A DNA stretch of 64,000 nucleotides from Phragmites australis (taxonomy: Eukaryota > Streptophyta > Magnoliopsida > Poales > Poaceae), in the NCBI RefSeq assembly GCF_958298935.1, contig NC_084934.1, positions 9,798,501 through 9,862,500 of the forward strand, in the 5' to 3' direction. The translations under genes were made by a program, and so were the position numbers. The notes below the pieces were generated by a model, which was given only the letters and a program-made list of their open reading frames with translations, had not been told where the DNA came from and ran no database searches. This document shows positions 22,938 to 34,312 of the stretch, piece by piece. Within the stretch, counting starts at the first letter, position 1; every line of letters begins with the position of its first letter.

Positions 22938-23049
22938 TGTCGATGACACAGGAACCAGGGGTCCCCAAGTCCCGAGGCCAGATCAGCAGGTTGCCACATG
23001 GCGCCCTCCCACGGGGATTATCTCCGCGAGGTGCGAGAAGACCAAGTCC

Positions 23050-23490
23050 CGGGAGAGGGTGCTCGGGGCCATGAACAGTGGTCCCGAAGTACCCGAGTTC
23101 CCCGATGACCCGAGAAGACCGAGTCCCGGGAAGAAAATGCTCGGGGCTGCGAACAGTGGCCCCCGAGCACTCAAGTCCCCCAATGACATGAAAAGCCAAG
23201 TACCGGGAAGAGGGTGCTCGGGGCCGCGAATAGTGGCCCCCGAGCACCCGAGTCCCCCGAGGACCATAGGAAGTCAGTTCCGGGAGAGAGTGCTCGGGGC
23301 CGTGAACAGTGGCCACTGAGCACTCGGTTCCCTGACGACCCGAACAGCCAATTACGGGAGAGAGTGCTCGGGGCCGTGAACAGTGGCCCCTGAGCACTCA
23401 GTTCCCTGAGGACCAAGAAAGGGCATATCCGGGAGAGAGTGCTCGGGGCGGCAAACAGTAGCCCCTGAGCACTCAGTTCCCCGAGGGCCT
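23050..23490 (+). repeat. Six 74-78 bp hairpin units in the LTR of C
   Basis: Each unit carries TGCTCGGGGCC, a GTGAACAGT loop and GGCCCCTGAGCA or close variants, giving an 11-bp stem with one bulge. Spacings are 78, 77, 76, 74 and 75 bp. The right LTR has the same six units at 45731, 45809, 45886, 45962, 46036 and 46111, with identical spacings, so the array predates insertion. Confidence 0.88.
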
Positions 23491-23970
23491 AAGAAGTCTT
23501 TCGCCGGTGGCCCTCACAGAGGCCCAACGGTGAGGTGTCAACCAGTGAAAGGCCCGATGCTGCATTTAAAGAGGGCGCGTGGCCTGTCACCTCCAACTGC
23601 TCCTCTACGCTTGCTGACAGTCCCTACCAAGGCCTGGCAGGGAGCCGTGGGGACATTTAATGTACGGGTCCCATCGCGGGACATCCGGCGCGCCTCGGGA
23701 TAACATCGCGAAGCCTAAGGTGCCCCACCTACCGCCCTGCTGTGTCAGGCCTGCTCTGACCGGGCGGGCACGCCGGGCTGCTCGGTGGCTGCCCGGTGGG
23801 CCCTCCCCGCGGCGTCCGTTGAAGAACGGCATGATGACTTACAAGATCAGACGGGGCACATTTTCAACTCTCCCCGTCACCTCGCGCAGCAGCCCATAAT
23901 GGTTGCTTTCCATTTATGACGCCTTGGAACTCATGCCCTCCCTTTCTGGGCACGCTACCGCCCCGGCGGC

Positions 23971-23980
23971 TATTTAAGCC
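23971..23980 (+). promoter_or_regulatory. TATA-like box of element C LTR
   Basis: TATTTAAGCC lies between GC-rich flanks, about 390 bp before the LTR end. It is conserved in the right LTR at about 46618-46627. It is the best candidate for the genomic RNA promoter. Confidence 0.55.
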
Positions 23981-24370
23981 GGGCAGGCACCCCCGAGAAG
24001 AAGAGGACTAGTGGAGCCGAGACAACAGCAGAGACAAGCACAGAAGCTCAGATCACCGAAGAACAACGAGCCCGAAGCTCTAGACTAGACAAATATTCTT
24101 GTAACCCAACAAACACTCAGAGAGACATTCTCAGAGCATTTATATTATACACACAGGAGTAGGGTGTTACGCTCAGTGCGGCCCGAACCTGTCTAAAAAC
24201 CTCCTGAGCATTTACTACTTCCTGCACCCGATCATCCCATACCACTTGCATCGCATTTATGCCCATTTATTTCACCCGCAAAACGGATTCAGAATCATCC
24301 CCCCCCCCCCCCGTCCGAATCTCAAAGGGGGTCCATCCGGATCCCTGCTTGAGGAGTTCACCCTCAGATA

Positions 24371-24392
24371 GCTGGCACGTCAGGTAGGGGGG
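24371..24392 (+). other. Primer-binding site region of element C
   Basis: GCTGGCACGTCAGGTAGGGG follows the LTR end. It resembles the TTGGCGCGCCAGGTAGGGGG sequence seen after 5' LTRs of many grass Tat-type elements. Two transitions from that form suggest decay. Confidence 0.6.
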
Positions 24393-24480
24393 TTGCATAC
24401 CTGAATTTGTTTTGTTCTCTGCAGAAAAAATTGCAGGTGGACATCGTCTCCGACGCACCGGCTCCAGCTCCAGTGAAGAA

Positions 24481-26052
24481 ATGAAGCCCCTTGCTCAGGA
24501 GGCCCTAGTCTCTGCTGCTCCTCAACGGCAACCATGGTCTGCCCGCACGGCGCTCCCCTCTCATGGGGACCAAGGTGCTGGGTCCAGCAGGGCCACCGCC
24601 GCCGTTGCAGGCGCACCGTCCAACCCTTAGCAAGTGGCAGAAACTCCTGCCGTGAGGTCCACGTCTGGACAGTGCCGGGCGCCGCTACGGCGCAGGCTCG
24701 CGTTCGGCGATGCCAGTTCTGGGAGCGTGCTGCTTGCGGCGCAAGCACTCCTCAGGGACCCGCCTGTCCAGGTTGCGGGGGAAACCCCAGAAGGCCGCTG
24801 GCTCCAGGAGGTGGCCACTCTGGTGGCCACGGCTCACCGACAGGTTCTGGCCGAAAGCTCCTGTGCTACCTCCCACTGCAGCGCAACCAAGGCCGGTCCA
24901 TCCTCAGGTGGCGGCTGAACCAGCCGGGGGGCCTCCAAGCGGAGTGCCGCCCCCCTGGCCACAACCGGAGCACAGGACCTCCGCTTGCATCTCAATGAGC
25001 GGAGGGCCATCGAAGATGCGCGCGTCACCCTCGAGCACCAGCGGGAGTCCCGGCATGAGGCCGGGGTGGAGGACCAAGCCTCCTCTATGCCAGCCCATGA
25101 CCGCCGGGGCTCACCGGCGTTCACCGCCCAAGTGCGCTGCCTGCGCAGCAGGGTACGGCACAGGCTGCCGCGCCTTCACTGGCGAGCTCCGTCGGGTCAA
25201 CTGGCGGGCAGCAGTGAAAAGGTGATGGCCAATTATTTCCATGTAGCCTTGAGGGACTCTGCCCGTTCTTGGCTTATGAACTTACCCCCAGGATCCATCG
25301 GCTCCTGGGATGACCTCTGCCACCAGTTTGTGGCTAACTTTCAGGGCACATTCACGCGCCCCGCCCTGGAGTGCGACCTCCATGCCGTAAAACAGCAGGA
25401 GGGGGAGACGTTGCGGTGCTTCATACAGCGCTTCAGCCAGGTCCGCAACACCATCCCATGGATAACCCACCACGCCACTATCATCGCGTTCTGATAGGGC
25501 ATCCGCGATGAGCGGATGCTCGAAAAGCTGGGCACACATGAGGTTGAGACCACCGCGGAGCTCTTCGCATTAGCCGATAAGTGCGCCAAGGTGGCGGAGG
25601 CTCGGGCGTGGCATGTTCCGCGCCCTGAGCAACCCGTTGCCGATCAACCAGGTCCTTCCCGCTCTGACAAGCGGGAAAAGAAAACGAGAAGAAGGTGCGA
25701 GGCTGTCCCTGTCGTGCCGGCCGAGGGCCCTGCCCGTAGGCCGGCAGAAGGCCCTGACCACCGGCCGGCGCATCGGGTGCCCGCCGATAGAAGGCCCACG
25801 CCCGTAAGGGCTCCGGCGCCCGCGAGGGCTCCAGCTCCTGCGAGGCCCGAGCCGGGGAAGTGGTGCCAGATCCACCAGACCGAGTGGCATGACCTCACGG
25901 AGTGCCGCACGGTCAAAGACCTCATCGAGCGGTGCCAGAAGGACCACGAGGAGCGCCGAAGGGACAACGGCGACAGAGCCGCCCCCGAAAACCAAGAGCT
26001 CGGGTTCCAGGAGCCTGAGCACACCGTTGCCTTCATCGATGGAGGCGCGTAA
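24481..26052 (+). pseudogene. gag of element C
   Basis: This is the capsid-like protein of the element, in one frame from about 24481 with stops at 24628 (TAG), 24916 (TGA), 25492-25497 (TGA TAG) and 26050 (TAA). The conserved gag core is at about 25225-25500: VMANYFHVALRDSARSWLMN, then WDDLCHQFVANFQGTFTRPA and LRCFIQRFSQVRNTIP. Further on there is an Arg/Pro-rich stretch and a finger-like segment KWCQIHQTEWHDLTECRTVK at about 25858-25918 (C, H, H and C). The protease follows in the same frame immediately after the TAA (TAAATG). Confidence 0.85.
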
Positions 26053-26769
26053 ATGCCCTCCTCCCGCTGCTGTGTCAAGACCATGCGACGCGAGGTGTGC
26101 TCAGCGACCCCGAGCACGGAGGCCGCAAGGCCCTTGAAGTGGTCAGACTCCCCGATCACGTTCAGCCTGGCGGACCACCCCACGAGTACTGCAGGCGTGG
26201 GGCGACTACTCCTGGTAGTGTCCCCCACCATCTGCAAGGTAAATGTCAGTAGAATGCTGATCGACGGGGGTGCAGGCTTAAACCTCCTCTCCCGGGTGGC
26301 CTTCGAGAAGCTGCAGGTGCCTTCCAAGCGCCTAAAGCCATCGCTCCCCTTCTATGGGGTGACGCCCGGGCACACCTTGCCCCTCAGGCAGGTTGAGCTG
26401 CCCGTGACATTCGGGAGCCGGGATAATTTCCGGGCAGAGAACGTCATCTTTGATATCACAGAAGTCCCCCTCCCCTACAATGCCATTCTCGGGCGCTCGG
26501 CGCTCGCTCGGTTCATGGTGGTCACACACTATGCATACCTCATGGTTAAGATGTCGGGCCCTGCAGGCCCCATCTCCATGCCCGCCGAGACCGGCAGCGC
26601 TGTCTCCTGCGCCGAGCAGCTTTACTTGGCCTTGGTCTCTGCTCGGGCTGAGGTCGAAGGACACCCAGGGGGCCTGGGACCCTCTTCATCCAAACCCCGA
26701 ATCGCTGCCGGCGCCTCCGTTCCTACGAAGGAGTTCATGGTGGGCGAAGACACTTCCCAAGTCATCTGA
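26053..26769 (+). pseudogene. Protease of element C
   Basis: An aspartic protease, 238 codons open, that would mature gag-pol. The active-site region is RMLIDGGAGLNLLSRVAFEK at about 26252-26311, with D-G-G in place of the usual D-S/T-G, as is normal for Tat proteases. The C-terminal pattern VIFDITEVPLPYNAILGRSA is at about 26440-26500. The frame is shared with gag and separated only by TAA at 26050, so an ancestral gag-pro fusion is likely. It is the best preserved domain of C and ends at TGA 26767 ahead of the RT. Confidence 0.82.
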
Positions 26770-26859
26770 ATCGGTGGTGACCTAGGCGGCAAATAGGAAA
26801 GCGTGCTCGTCACCTTCCTGCGGGCTAACGTTGACGTGTTTGCATGACAGTCGTACGAT

Positions 26860-28892
26860 ATGCCCGGGATCCCTAGGGAGGTGATCGAGCACCACCTTGC
26901 TATGCACCCAGATGCACAGCTGGTGAGACAGAAAGTTCGGCGGCAGGCGCCCGAGCGCCAGGAGTTCATCCGGGAGCAAGTAAGCAAGCTCCTCGACGCC
27001 GGCTTCATCCGAGAAGTCCTCCACCCCAAGTAGCTGGCAAACCCAGTCATCGTCCCGAAGGCCAATGGCAAGCTCCGCATGTGCGTTGACTACACTGACC
27101 TAAACAATGCTTGCCCAAATATCCTTTTCCTTTACCCCGCATAGATCAAATTGTAGATGCCACCGCGGGGTGCGATCTTTTATGTTTTTTAGATGCAAAT
27201 TCTGGTTATCACCAAATCCGCATGGCCGTAGAGGACGAAGAAAAAACTTCTTTTACCACTTTGGTGGGGACTTGTTGTTATGTGTCAATGCCATTTGGTT
27301 TGCGCAACGCTGGGTCATCTTTCCAGCGCGTCGTGCGCATTACCCTTGATTCGTAGGTTGGCCGCAACATCGAGGCTTACATCGACGATCTTGTGGTCAA
27401 ATTTCGAGACCGCGCCACCCTGCTAGAAGATCTGGCCGAGACTTTCAACAGTCTCCGCACTACCCGCTTGAAGCTCAACCCCGAGAAGTGTGTCTTCAAG
27501 GTGCCCGCGGGCAAGCTCCTCGGTTTCTTGGTCTCTAGCCGAGGAATCAAGGCCAACCCAGAGAAGATTCGGGCCATCGAGCAGATGCGACCCCCGGCTC
27601 AACTCAAGGAAGTCCAGTGTCTCGCCGGCTGCATGGCTGCCCTGGCCCTTTTTATCTCCAAGCTCGAGGAACGAGGACTCCCCCTCTTCAAACTCTTGAA
27701 GAAGACCGGTCATTTTGACTGGACGCCTGAGGCCGAGCAGGCCTTCCACGACTTGAAGAAATACCTCACCTCACCGCCCGTACTGGTGGCCCCCTCTGAG
27801 GGCGAGCCTCTGCTGCTCTACATCTCGGCCACTCCTCAGGTCGTGAGCATGGTACTGGTGGTGGAACGTGATGAGTGTTCGGGGCAAGGTGCTAGGTCCC
27901 AGCTCCCGGTCGCCCCCGAGCAGTCTCCAGCTCTCGCAGCTCCTCCCGACTAGGGAGTCGAGCCTGAGCACCTGGCTCCTCCCGACCAGTGAGTCAAGCC
28001 CAAGCACCTGGCTCCTCCCGACCAGGGAGTCGAGCTCGAGCACTCGGCCAGCCCCAACCACGGCGCTGAGCTCGTGGGTTGTGACAAGCCCTCGGGTGAA
28101 GCCACAGTCTGGGCCCGCCGTATACAGTGACCGGTGTACTTCGTCAGTGAAGTCCTCCAAGACGCCAAGACAAGGTACCTCTAAGCCCAGAAGCTGCTCT
28201 ATGCCGTGCTCTTCGCTTCCCGAAAGCTGCGCCATTACTTCCAGGCGCACAAGGTCTCGGTGGTTACTACGTATCCACTGGGGCCGATCCTCCGGAACCG
28301 AGAAGGCACTGGGTGCATCATCAAGTGGGCGGTGGAGCTGGCGGAGTTCGATCTGCACTTCGTCAGTCACCAAGCGATCAAGAGCCAGGCGCTGTCTGAC
28401 TTTGTGGTAGAGTGGACGCCCGTCCAAGAAATCGACCATGAAGAAATTTCCGCATATCCCGGGAACGATGTGCCCGGGTACTGGGTTATGCACTTCGACA
28501 GATCCCTCACGCTAAAAGGTGCGGGGGCTAGAGTGGTTCTCACCTCCTCATCGGGTGAAGTACTCCGGTACATCGTGTAGCTGCATTTTCGAGCAACCAA
28601 CAACATGGCACAGTATGAGGGCCTCATCGCTGGCCTCCGAGCCGCGGTGGGCCTTGAGATTCGTCGCCTGCTGGTCAAGGGAGACTCCCAGCTGGTGGTC
28701 AACCAAGTGTCCAAGGAATACCAGTGCACGGATCCTCAGATGGCGGCGTACATGGCGGAAGTCAGGAGGCTGGAGAGGCACTTCGACGGCCTGGAGCTGC
28801 GGTACATATCTCGCCACGACAACGCTCTGACCGATGACCTCTCTCGCCTGGCCTCTTCCTGGGCGCGCATCCCTGCCGGAGCCTTTGAATAA
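26860..28892 (+). pseudogene. RT, RNase H and archaeal-type RNase H of element C
   Basis: The RT N-terminal part (MPGIPREVIEHHLAMHP at 26860) is in one frame with a TAG at 27031. A small deletion near 27120 moves the rest to another frame. MPFGLRNAGSSFQRV is at about 27289-27333 and the catalytic YIDD at about 27380-27391; a TAG at 27354 lies between them. The thumb and connection follow to about 27750. RNase H begins at about 27715 but is interrupted by a Gln/Pro-rich segment carrying three 36-bp repeats (27940-28047) with two stops. It resumes at RPVYF near 28128. The second RNase H runs from about 28482 to 28860 (NNMAQYEGLIAGL, KGDSQLVVNQVS), after one TAG at 28578. Confidence 0.85.
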
Positions 28893-28999
28893 AGGCTCAC
28901 ACGGCCTTCCATCCTGCCTACCGACCAGGGCGAAGGGGAACCCTCGAGCCTAGTTGAGGGAACCCAGGCGGCGCCCTCAGTGGGGAATCCCGTCAGGGT

Positions 29000-30254
29000 G
29001 TCGCCGCCCAGTGAGTGCGCTATGCTTACCGACGGTTCTCAAGATGCCTCGTGGATCGACAAGATCCGAGGGTACTTGAAAGAAAATATCCTCCCCGGGG
29101 ATGATGCCCCTGCCGAGAGGATTGCACGGTAGTCCAAACGGTATGCCATAGTAGACGGGGGTCTCTACCGGCGCGGCACGGACAGTGTCCCCCTGAAATG
29201 CATCACCCGGACAGAAGGTGGTGAGCTTCTCACTAAGATCCACGAGGGAGAGTGCGGTGGCCATGCATCGTTCCCCACGCTGGTCGGGAAGGCCTTCCGA
29301 CAAGGTTTCTACTGGCCTACAGCTCTCCAGGACCCTTCCGAGTTGGTTCGGCGCTGCAGGGCGTGCCAGTTCCATGCAAAGCAGATTCACCAGCCAGCTC
29401 AGGCTCTTCATACCATCCCCCTGTTGTGGCCCTTCGCGGTCTGGGGGCTGGACATCCCTGGTCCATTCCCCCGAGCAATCAGGGGCTATGAATACCTCTA
29501 CGTCGCCATCGACAAGTTCACCAAGTGGCCGGAGGCAGTTCCAGTCATCAAGGTTACCAAGAACACGGCGCTTCAGTTCATCCGCGGTATCACAAGTCTC
29601 TTCAGCGTCCCAAACAGAATCATCACTGATAATGGCACTCAGTTCACAAGTGCCCTGTTCGGGGACTACTGCGAGGACCTCGGCATCAAGCTCTACTTCG
29701 CCTCTGTCGCTCATCCTAGGAGCAATGGGCAGGTCGAGCGTGCAAATGCTGAGATACTGAAGGGGCTCAAAAACTGGACCTACGACATGCTTGCAAAGCA
29801 CGGGAAAGGGTGGATCGACGAGCTACCTGCTGTGCTATGGGCCAACCGGACCACGCCAAGCCGCGCCACCGGGGAGACCCCTTTCTTCCTCGTGTACGAC
29901 ACTGAGGCGGTCCTCCCCTCCGAGCTCACTCTTGGCTCCCCTCGGGTGCATGCCTACTTTGAAGGCGAACAGGAACAGCGAAGCCGCGACGACATCGACT
30001 ACTTGGAGGAGCGCCGGTGACGTGCCGCCGTCCGAGCAGCCAGATACCAGTAAAGCTTGCGGCGCTATCATCAGCGTCACATCCGGGCCCGGTCACTCGA
30101 GGTTGGGGATCTAGTTCTCCGATGCATTCAATCGCGCGAAGTAAGGAATAAACTATCCCCTATGTGGGAAGGCCCCTTTACCGTGATCGGTGTCCCGCGA
30201 CAAGGCTCGTTCCAGCTAGCTGCGGAGGATGGGCAGCCGCTCCCAAATGCGTGA
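29000..30254 (+). pseudogene. Integrase of element C
   Basis: This is a DDE integrase. The HHCC zinc finger is visible at about 29230-29385 (HEGECGGHAS, then CRACQFHAK). The catalytic triad is intact: Asp in VWGLDIPGPFP (about 29445), Asp in IITDNGTQFTSALF (about 29620) and Glu in SNGQVERANAEILKGL (about 29722). The core ORF 29343-30020 is open and is one of the least damaged parts of C. A TGA at 30018 and later shifts break the C-terminal GPF-type domain (WEGPFTVIGV at about 30168). The frame agrees with that of the RNase H domains. Confidence 0.88.
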
Positions 30255-31962
30255 ACATCAAGCATCTGTGCAGGTTCTATCCCTAGGCAGGCATGTTTGT
30301 GCTCGGGCCAACCAGGCCGGGGTCCCCCCCCCACCCAAGTTGGCCGGGGGCTACCACCAACCATGTAAGTCACCCAATCTTGTACAAAATTATCAATATA
30401 TACTCTTATTTTCCAATTTTTATTTCAAATTTTATTTGAAATCTTTTCTCTGGAATTCATATGTTTAATCTATTCGGTGAGATGCTTGATTGTACAAGAA
30501 AAACACGCTCTCTCATTTTTCCCGTTGATAAAATGAATCCCGATCAGTATGCGCGTAGGCAATTGCCGCTGACCTAAGTCTGTTGTGGTAGGCTGTGGTG
30601 TCCGGTGCCATGGCAGTACCCCGAGCATCACCGAGCCTCTGGGGTTCTCGAGTAATCCTACCGCTTGAGCAAAGAGTGGTCAGGACCGCCTAGACCCCAG
30701 GGGTGGCCTGTCAGTGCTCGGTCTGGCCAATCCTTCCCGGGCGCAACCGAACCATAGGACCTCTTGGTTATGCCTCTGTCTGTATACTTCGCCGGTTCGG
30801 GTATGCGAGAGGTCTCGGGTCAAAAATGAGAGCAGTCTATAATGAGTACTGCACTAACAGAGTGCATCAAACAAAGAATATTTCCCTATTTTCTAAAGCT
30901 TACAGATCAACAATCAAGAATAAAGCAGCCCGACCGCAAGGGCCTCAGTACCCAGGGCGCTGCTCGAGCCTATGGGGTCCTCGGGCAGTCCTACCACTCG
31001 GGCGTGAGTGGTCGAGACTGCCTAGCCCCTGGCTCCCTCTCATGCTTCCCAGTGCTCGGGCACTCCATATGAGGGAACCAAGTTCCTGGATACCCCGAGC
31101 TCAGAGCGCGCACCCCTCCTGGATCGGTCGGCCGAAAGGCTGATAGCTATCCGGTGAGTGGCTAAAGTCATACGAATTCACATTCTTACTTACTCAGCAA
31201 TCTATTGTTCCCGAGTTATCCTCGGGACCCTCGCATTCTAATCTGTTCGGTGAGATGGTCTCCTCGCGCACAAAACCCTGCCCACGCGTTCGCTTTTCCT
31301 GGAACGACATAAACAGACAGTAGTCAGGTGTACCGTACAAACGGCGATGTTTGACCGAAGTCCTTCATGGTGGTCGTGGTGTTCGGCCAGCTTGGTAGTA
31401 CCCCGGGCACTACCGAGCCTCTGGGGTTCTCGGGTAATCCTACCGCTTGAGCAAAGAGTGGTCGGGACCGCCTAGACCCTGGGGGCGGGCTGTCGGTGCT
31501 CGGTCTGGTCCGTCCTAGCCCGGACACCACCAAACCGTGGGGACTCTTGGTCGCATTTCCACCCGCACGTATCTCCGGTTTGCTTGTTTGAGAGGTCGCA
31601 AAGTGGAAAAATGTTCACTAGTCGTGGCGTGCTCCGTGCTGGATCGACCTATCTCCCGAGCAAGGAAGTTCGTGCCTTTGTCTCTTGACTTAGTAGCTAC
31701 GAACTCGCGAGGGCTCGGGGGCTGAACACGCGGATTGGTCTCGCTACTCGGACGATGAGTGGTTGGGGCGACTTCGCTCTCGGGGAAGGAAGGTCGGGCT
31801 CGATCCGGCTAAGTACTTCTCGGGACGTCAAGTGAAAAGTGAAAAGACAACATCAAGACAAACATTGGACTTGCAATCCCGAAGAAGGGCTTCTATTATA
31901 TTCAAAAAGAACCATTCGGAGGGGATCACTCCCATATTTACAACAAGTCAGAAAACAAAAGC
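30255..31962 (+). repeat. 3' non-coding region of element C with three diverged direct repeats
   Basis: The segment CCGAGCCTCTGGGGTTCTCG and the following 130 bp occurs near 30631 and 31413. A more diverged copy is near 30963 (CTCGAGCCTATGGGGTCCTC). A motif TTCGGTGAGATG also recurs near 30473 and 31248. This lies between integrase and the 3' end of the antisense gene. No coding capacity is seen. Confidence 0.65.
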
Positions 31963-34307
31963 CTAATCTAAGTCGGCGGGCTCTGAAGGCGGTGAGGAGG
32001 CTTCGCTGCTGCTGCCGCTACTCAGTTCCGGCGGCGGCTCCAGCGTGAAGCATGCCGCCACCTCAGCGGCGACGCCCCGGATAGCCTCCCGGGCGGCCCC
32101 TTCCTCGGCCTCGACCACCCCCTGCCGAACCGGTTCCAGCGAGAAGGTGAGGTCTCGGCTCCAGTAGCAGGCAAGGACGTGCTCGGCCACCGCTTGAGCC
32201 AGAGCGCCCCCCTCCCGGGATGCCAACTCCTGCACAGCCCGGGGAAGAGCCTTCAGGCACCGGCTGATCTCCTCGAAGCTGAGGGCAAGGTGGCCGATGG
32301 TCTCTTGGTCCATCCCCTTCTTGCCCACGTTGACTCGCCCGAGCCCGGCCACCCTCACGGACCTCCGTGCCTGACGAAGGATGTCTTGCATCATCAGCTT
32401 CACATTGGCCCGCTCGGTGACGACGTTCTCGAGCTCGTCCTTCGCGATCTACAGCCGCTCCTCAAGGCTGATCCCCTCGGCCGCGCTGGTCGGGACGCCG
32501 CTAGTCACCAGGGCTTCGGCTTGTCCCCGCTTCACCTGCTCAGCTAAGGTAGCAAGGGCCCACTCCCGGGCGGCCAGCTCAGCCTCCCATTTAGCGGCCT
32601 GCTCCTCCCGAGCAGTAAGGGTCGCCGACGCCGAGGCAGCCTCCACTTCACGTCGAGTAATCTGCTCCTCCCGGGCATCCTGAGCCGTCGCCGTGATTTC
32701 GACATCAGTCTCGCGGATCGCGACCTCTTCCTCCCGACGGTGGACTTTGGTGTGACCCCGCTCGAGCTCATCGTTCTGGTGGGCTAAATCTGCTCGGGCG
32801 GTATCCAAAGACTTCTCGCGCTGGCTGATCGCCTCTTCCCGAGCACGGACTAGCCGCTCCCGAGTAAGGAGCTCCGCGGCTCGCCGTCGTGACTCCTGCT
32901 CCAAGCGGCTGGCCTCCTCCTACGCGGCGATAGCTTCGTCGTGCACCTCCTCCAGGGCCTCCCGCTCCTCGACCACCACGCGCATTGCCCTCTCGTGGGT
33001 TGCACGGGCCGAGGCGATGCGGGCCTCCAGGAGCCAGCCGACCTCTTCTAGGCGCCCCCTCTCCTCGACGATGGCGACGCAGTCCCTCTCGAGCTCTGCT
33101 CGCTCCACCGCCACAGCTGCCTCCAGCCACTCGATCACATCCCGGGCGCTTTCGAGCACGTCCGAGAGGGGTTCCGCGGCCTGGCTGGACGACGGCCGGG
33201 CGTGGGGTCCCCTGCGAGCCCTCTCAGCAGAGGCGCTCGGGGTCCCCAATGGTTGCCACGTCGACGCTGCCCGCACCGCGGCCACTTGCCCGCCCTTGAA
33301 GTGCTCGGCGCGGGCTCGGCCAGCGCTGGCTGCTCTGGCACAGCCGTTGCCCTCGGCACAGGGCAAGGCAGCGCCTGCGGCTCTGGTTCCACCAGCGCAC
33401 TCGGCTCAGGTGCGGGCACTCTCGGCTCAGGGGCGGGAGCCAGCCTTGAGGCCTCTGGTCGCCTCTGGTCTCCGACGGGGTCCTTGGGCGGCCTAAAAAC
33501 GGAAAAAGGTCAGTACCCTTAAACTAAACATCCGGGCAAACGCGCTCTGGAGAAAAAGAGAACTCACGTAGACTTCTGTCCGTGGTATTGCCACTAGGAC
33601 TCTGGAATCTTGAAGTCCGGGCCCTGCGGTTTCGGCCCGGGGTACGCCTTCCTCCTCTTCGGCGGGGGGCTCTGTCCCCCGGGCCATTGAGGGGCCGCCG
33701 TGGAGCTTGCCTCCGGTGGCTAGTTGGCCCGGGCACTCTCTGTCTCGCCACCGGCCCGGCCTTGGTCTTCGGGCTCCTGCGCCCTGGACCTTGCCTCCGT
33801 CCCGGACTCCGCGCTCGATGACTGGCCGCCTCGGCCTCCCTCCTTCGCGTCGCCGGCCACCGGCCGCTGCCGTGGAGGCGACGGCAATGACGAGGATGAT
33901 TGTTGGGGCACTAACGCCCGAAGGTGTTTTCCTTTGTCCCCCGAGGCCGCCGCTCTGCTACAGGCGGCGTATTTCCCGCCGGCCTGATGGCTACTACTTG
34001 CGGTAGCCCCACGACTGGTCTGCGGCCTGCTGCCCGCGGCGTCCCTGCCGCCAGCCTGCGTCTTGCCGCCTGCGGTATACCTGCCGCCAGCCTGTAGCCT
34101 GCCGAAAGCGGCGCCCCCGCGGACGGTCCGTTGCGCACCGCCTGTCTCTTCATCTACCCGTGGTATCTGGATAGTTCCTGGATTTCGGCGCACCGGACAG
34201 TCGACCAGACTCTGGGCGTTGAACTCCGGCAGCGTCGCTTGCAGCGCCACCCGGCCCGGGTCCACGCAGAGTGCCAGCAGCTCCCGGGGCAGGACCGCCC
34301 GGGTGAG
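31963..34307 (-). pseudogene. Antisense gene of element C, C-terminal half
   Basis: This - strand segment continues the antisense gene that starts at 45099 and is cut by element B at 34312. It reads on with LTRAVLPRELLALCVDPGR near 34303, then a Gly/Ser/Arg-rich spacer. A GT-AG intron of 75 bp is predicted at 33567-33493 (GTGAGT ... TTTTTAG). After it, one frame runs from 33366 to the stop at 31963 with two TAG interruptions (near 32917 and 32446). Much of it is a heptad-like Glu/Arg/Ala-rich coiled coil (EEAISQREKSLDTARADLA). The tail is acidic (SSGSSSEASSPPSEPADLD). The function of these extra Tat ORFs is unknown. The domain at the N-terminus is of the putative gypsy-type transposon family. 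Confidence 0.75.
33493..33567 (-). other. Predicted intron of the antisense gene of C
   Basis: The - strand begins GTGAGTTCTC and ends CCGTTTTTAG, 75 bp and T-rich, unlike the GC-rich flanks. Removing it takes away the only AT-rich break in the coding-like composition. RNA evidence is not available here. Confidence 0.6.
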
Positions 34308-34312
34308 ATCTT
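34308..34312. other. Target-site duplication of element B (left copy)
   Basis: ATCTT directly precedes the element end TGTGAGGAACC. The same five bases follow the other end at 44246-44250. Confidence 0.87.

Larger units (their letters stand above)
22938..24370 (+). repeat. 5' LTR of element C
   Basis: It starts TGTCGATGACACAGG and ends CCCTCAGATA (the partner ends CCCTCCGACA), about 1433 bp. Six hairpin units start at 23060, 23138, 23215, 23291, 23365 and 23440. A TATA-like TATTTAAGCC is at 23971-23980 and a C run is at about 24299. Compared with the right LTR, a stretch of about 255 bp near the start shows about 21 differences by eye, mostly transitions, and a 26-bp segment near 23537 is absent from the partner. 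Confidence 0.9.

Noticed and set aside
33017..33522. + strand ORFs over the coiled-coil region
   Set aside because: They mirror the - strand heptad-rich antisense gene; the codon pattern and domain are on the - strand.
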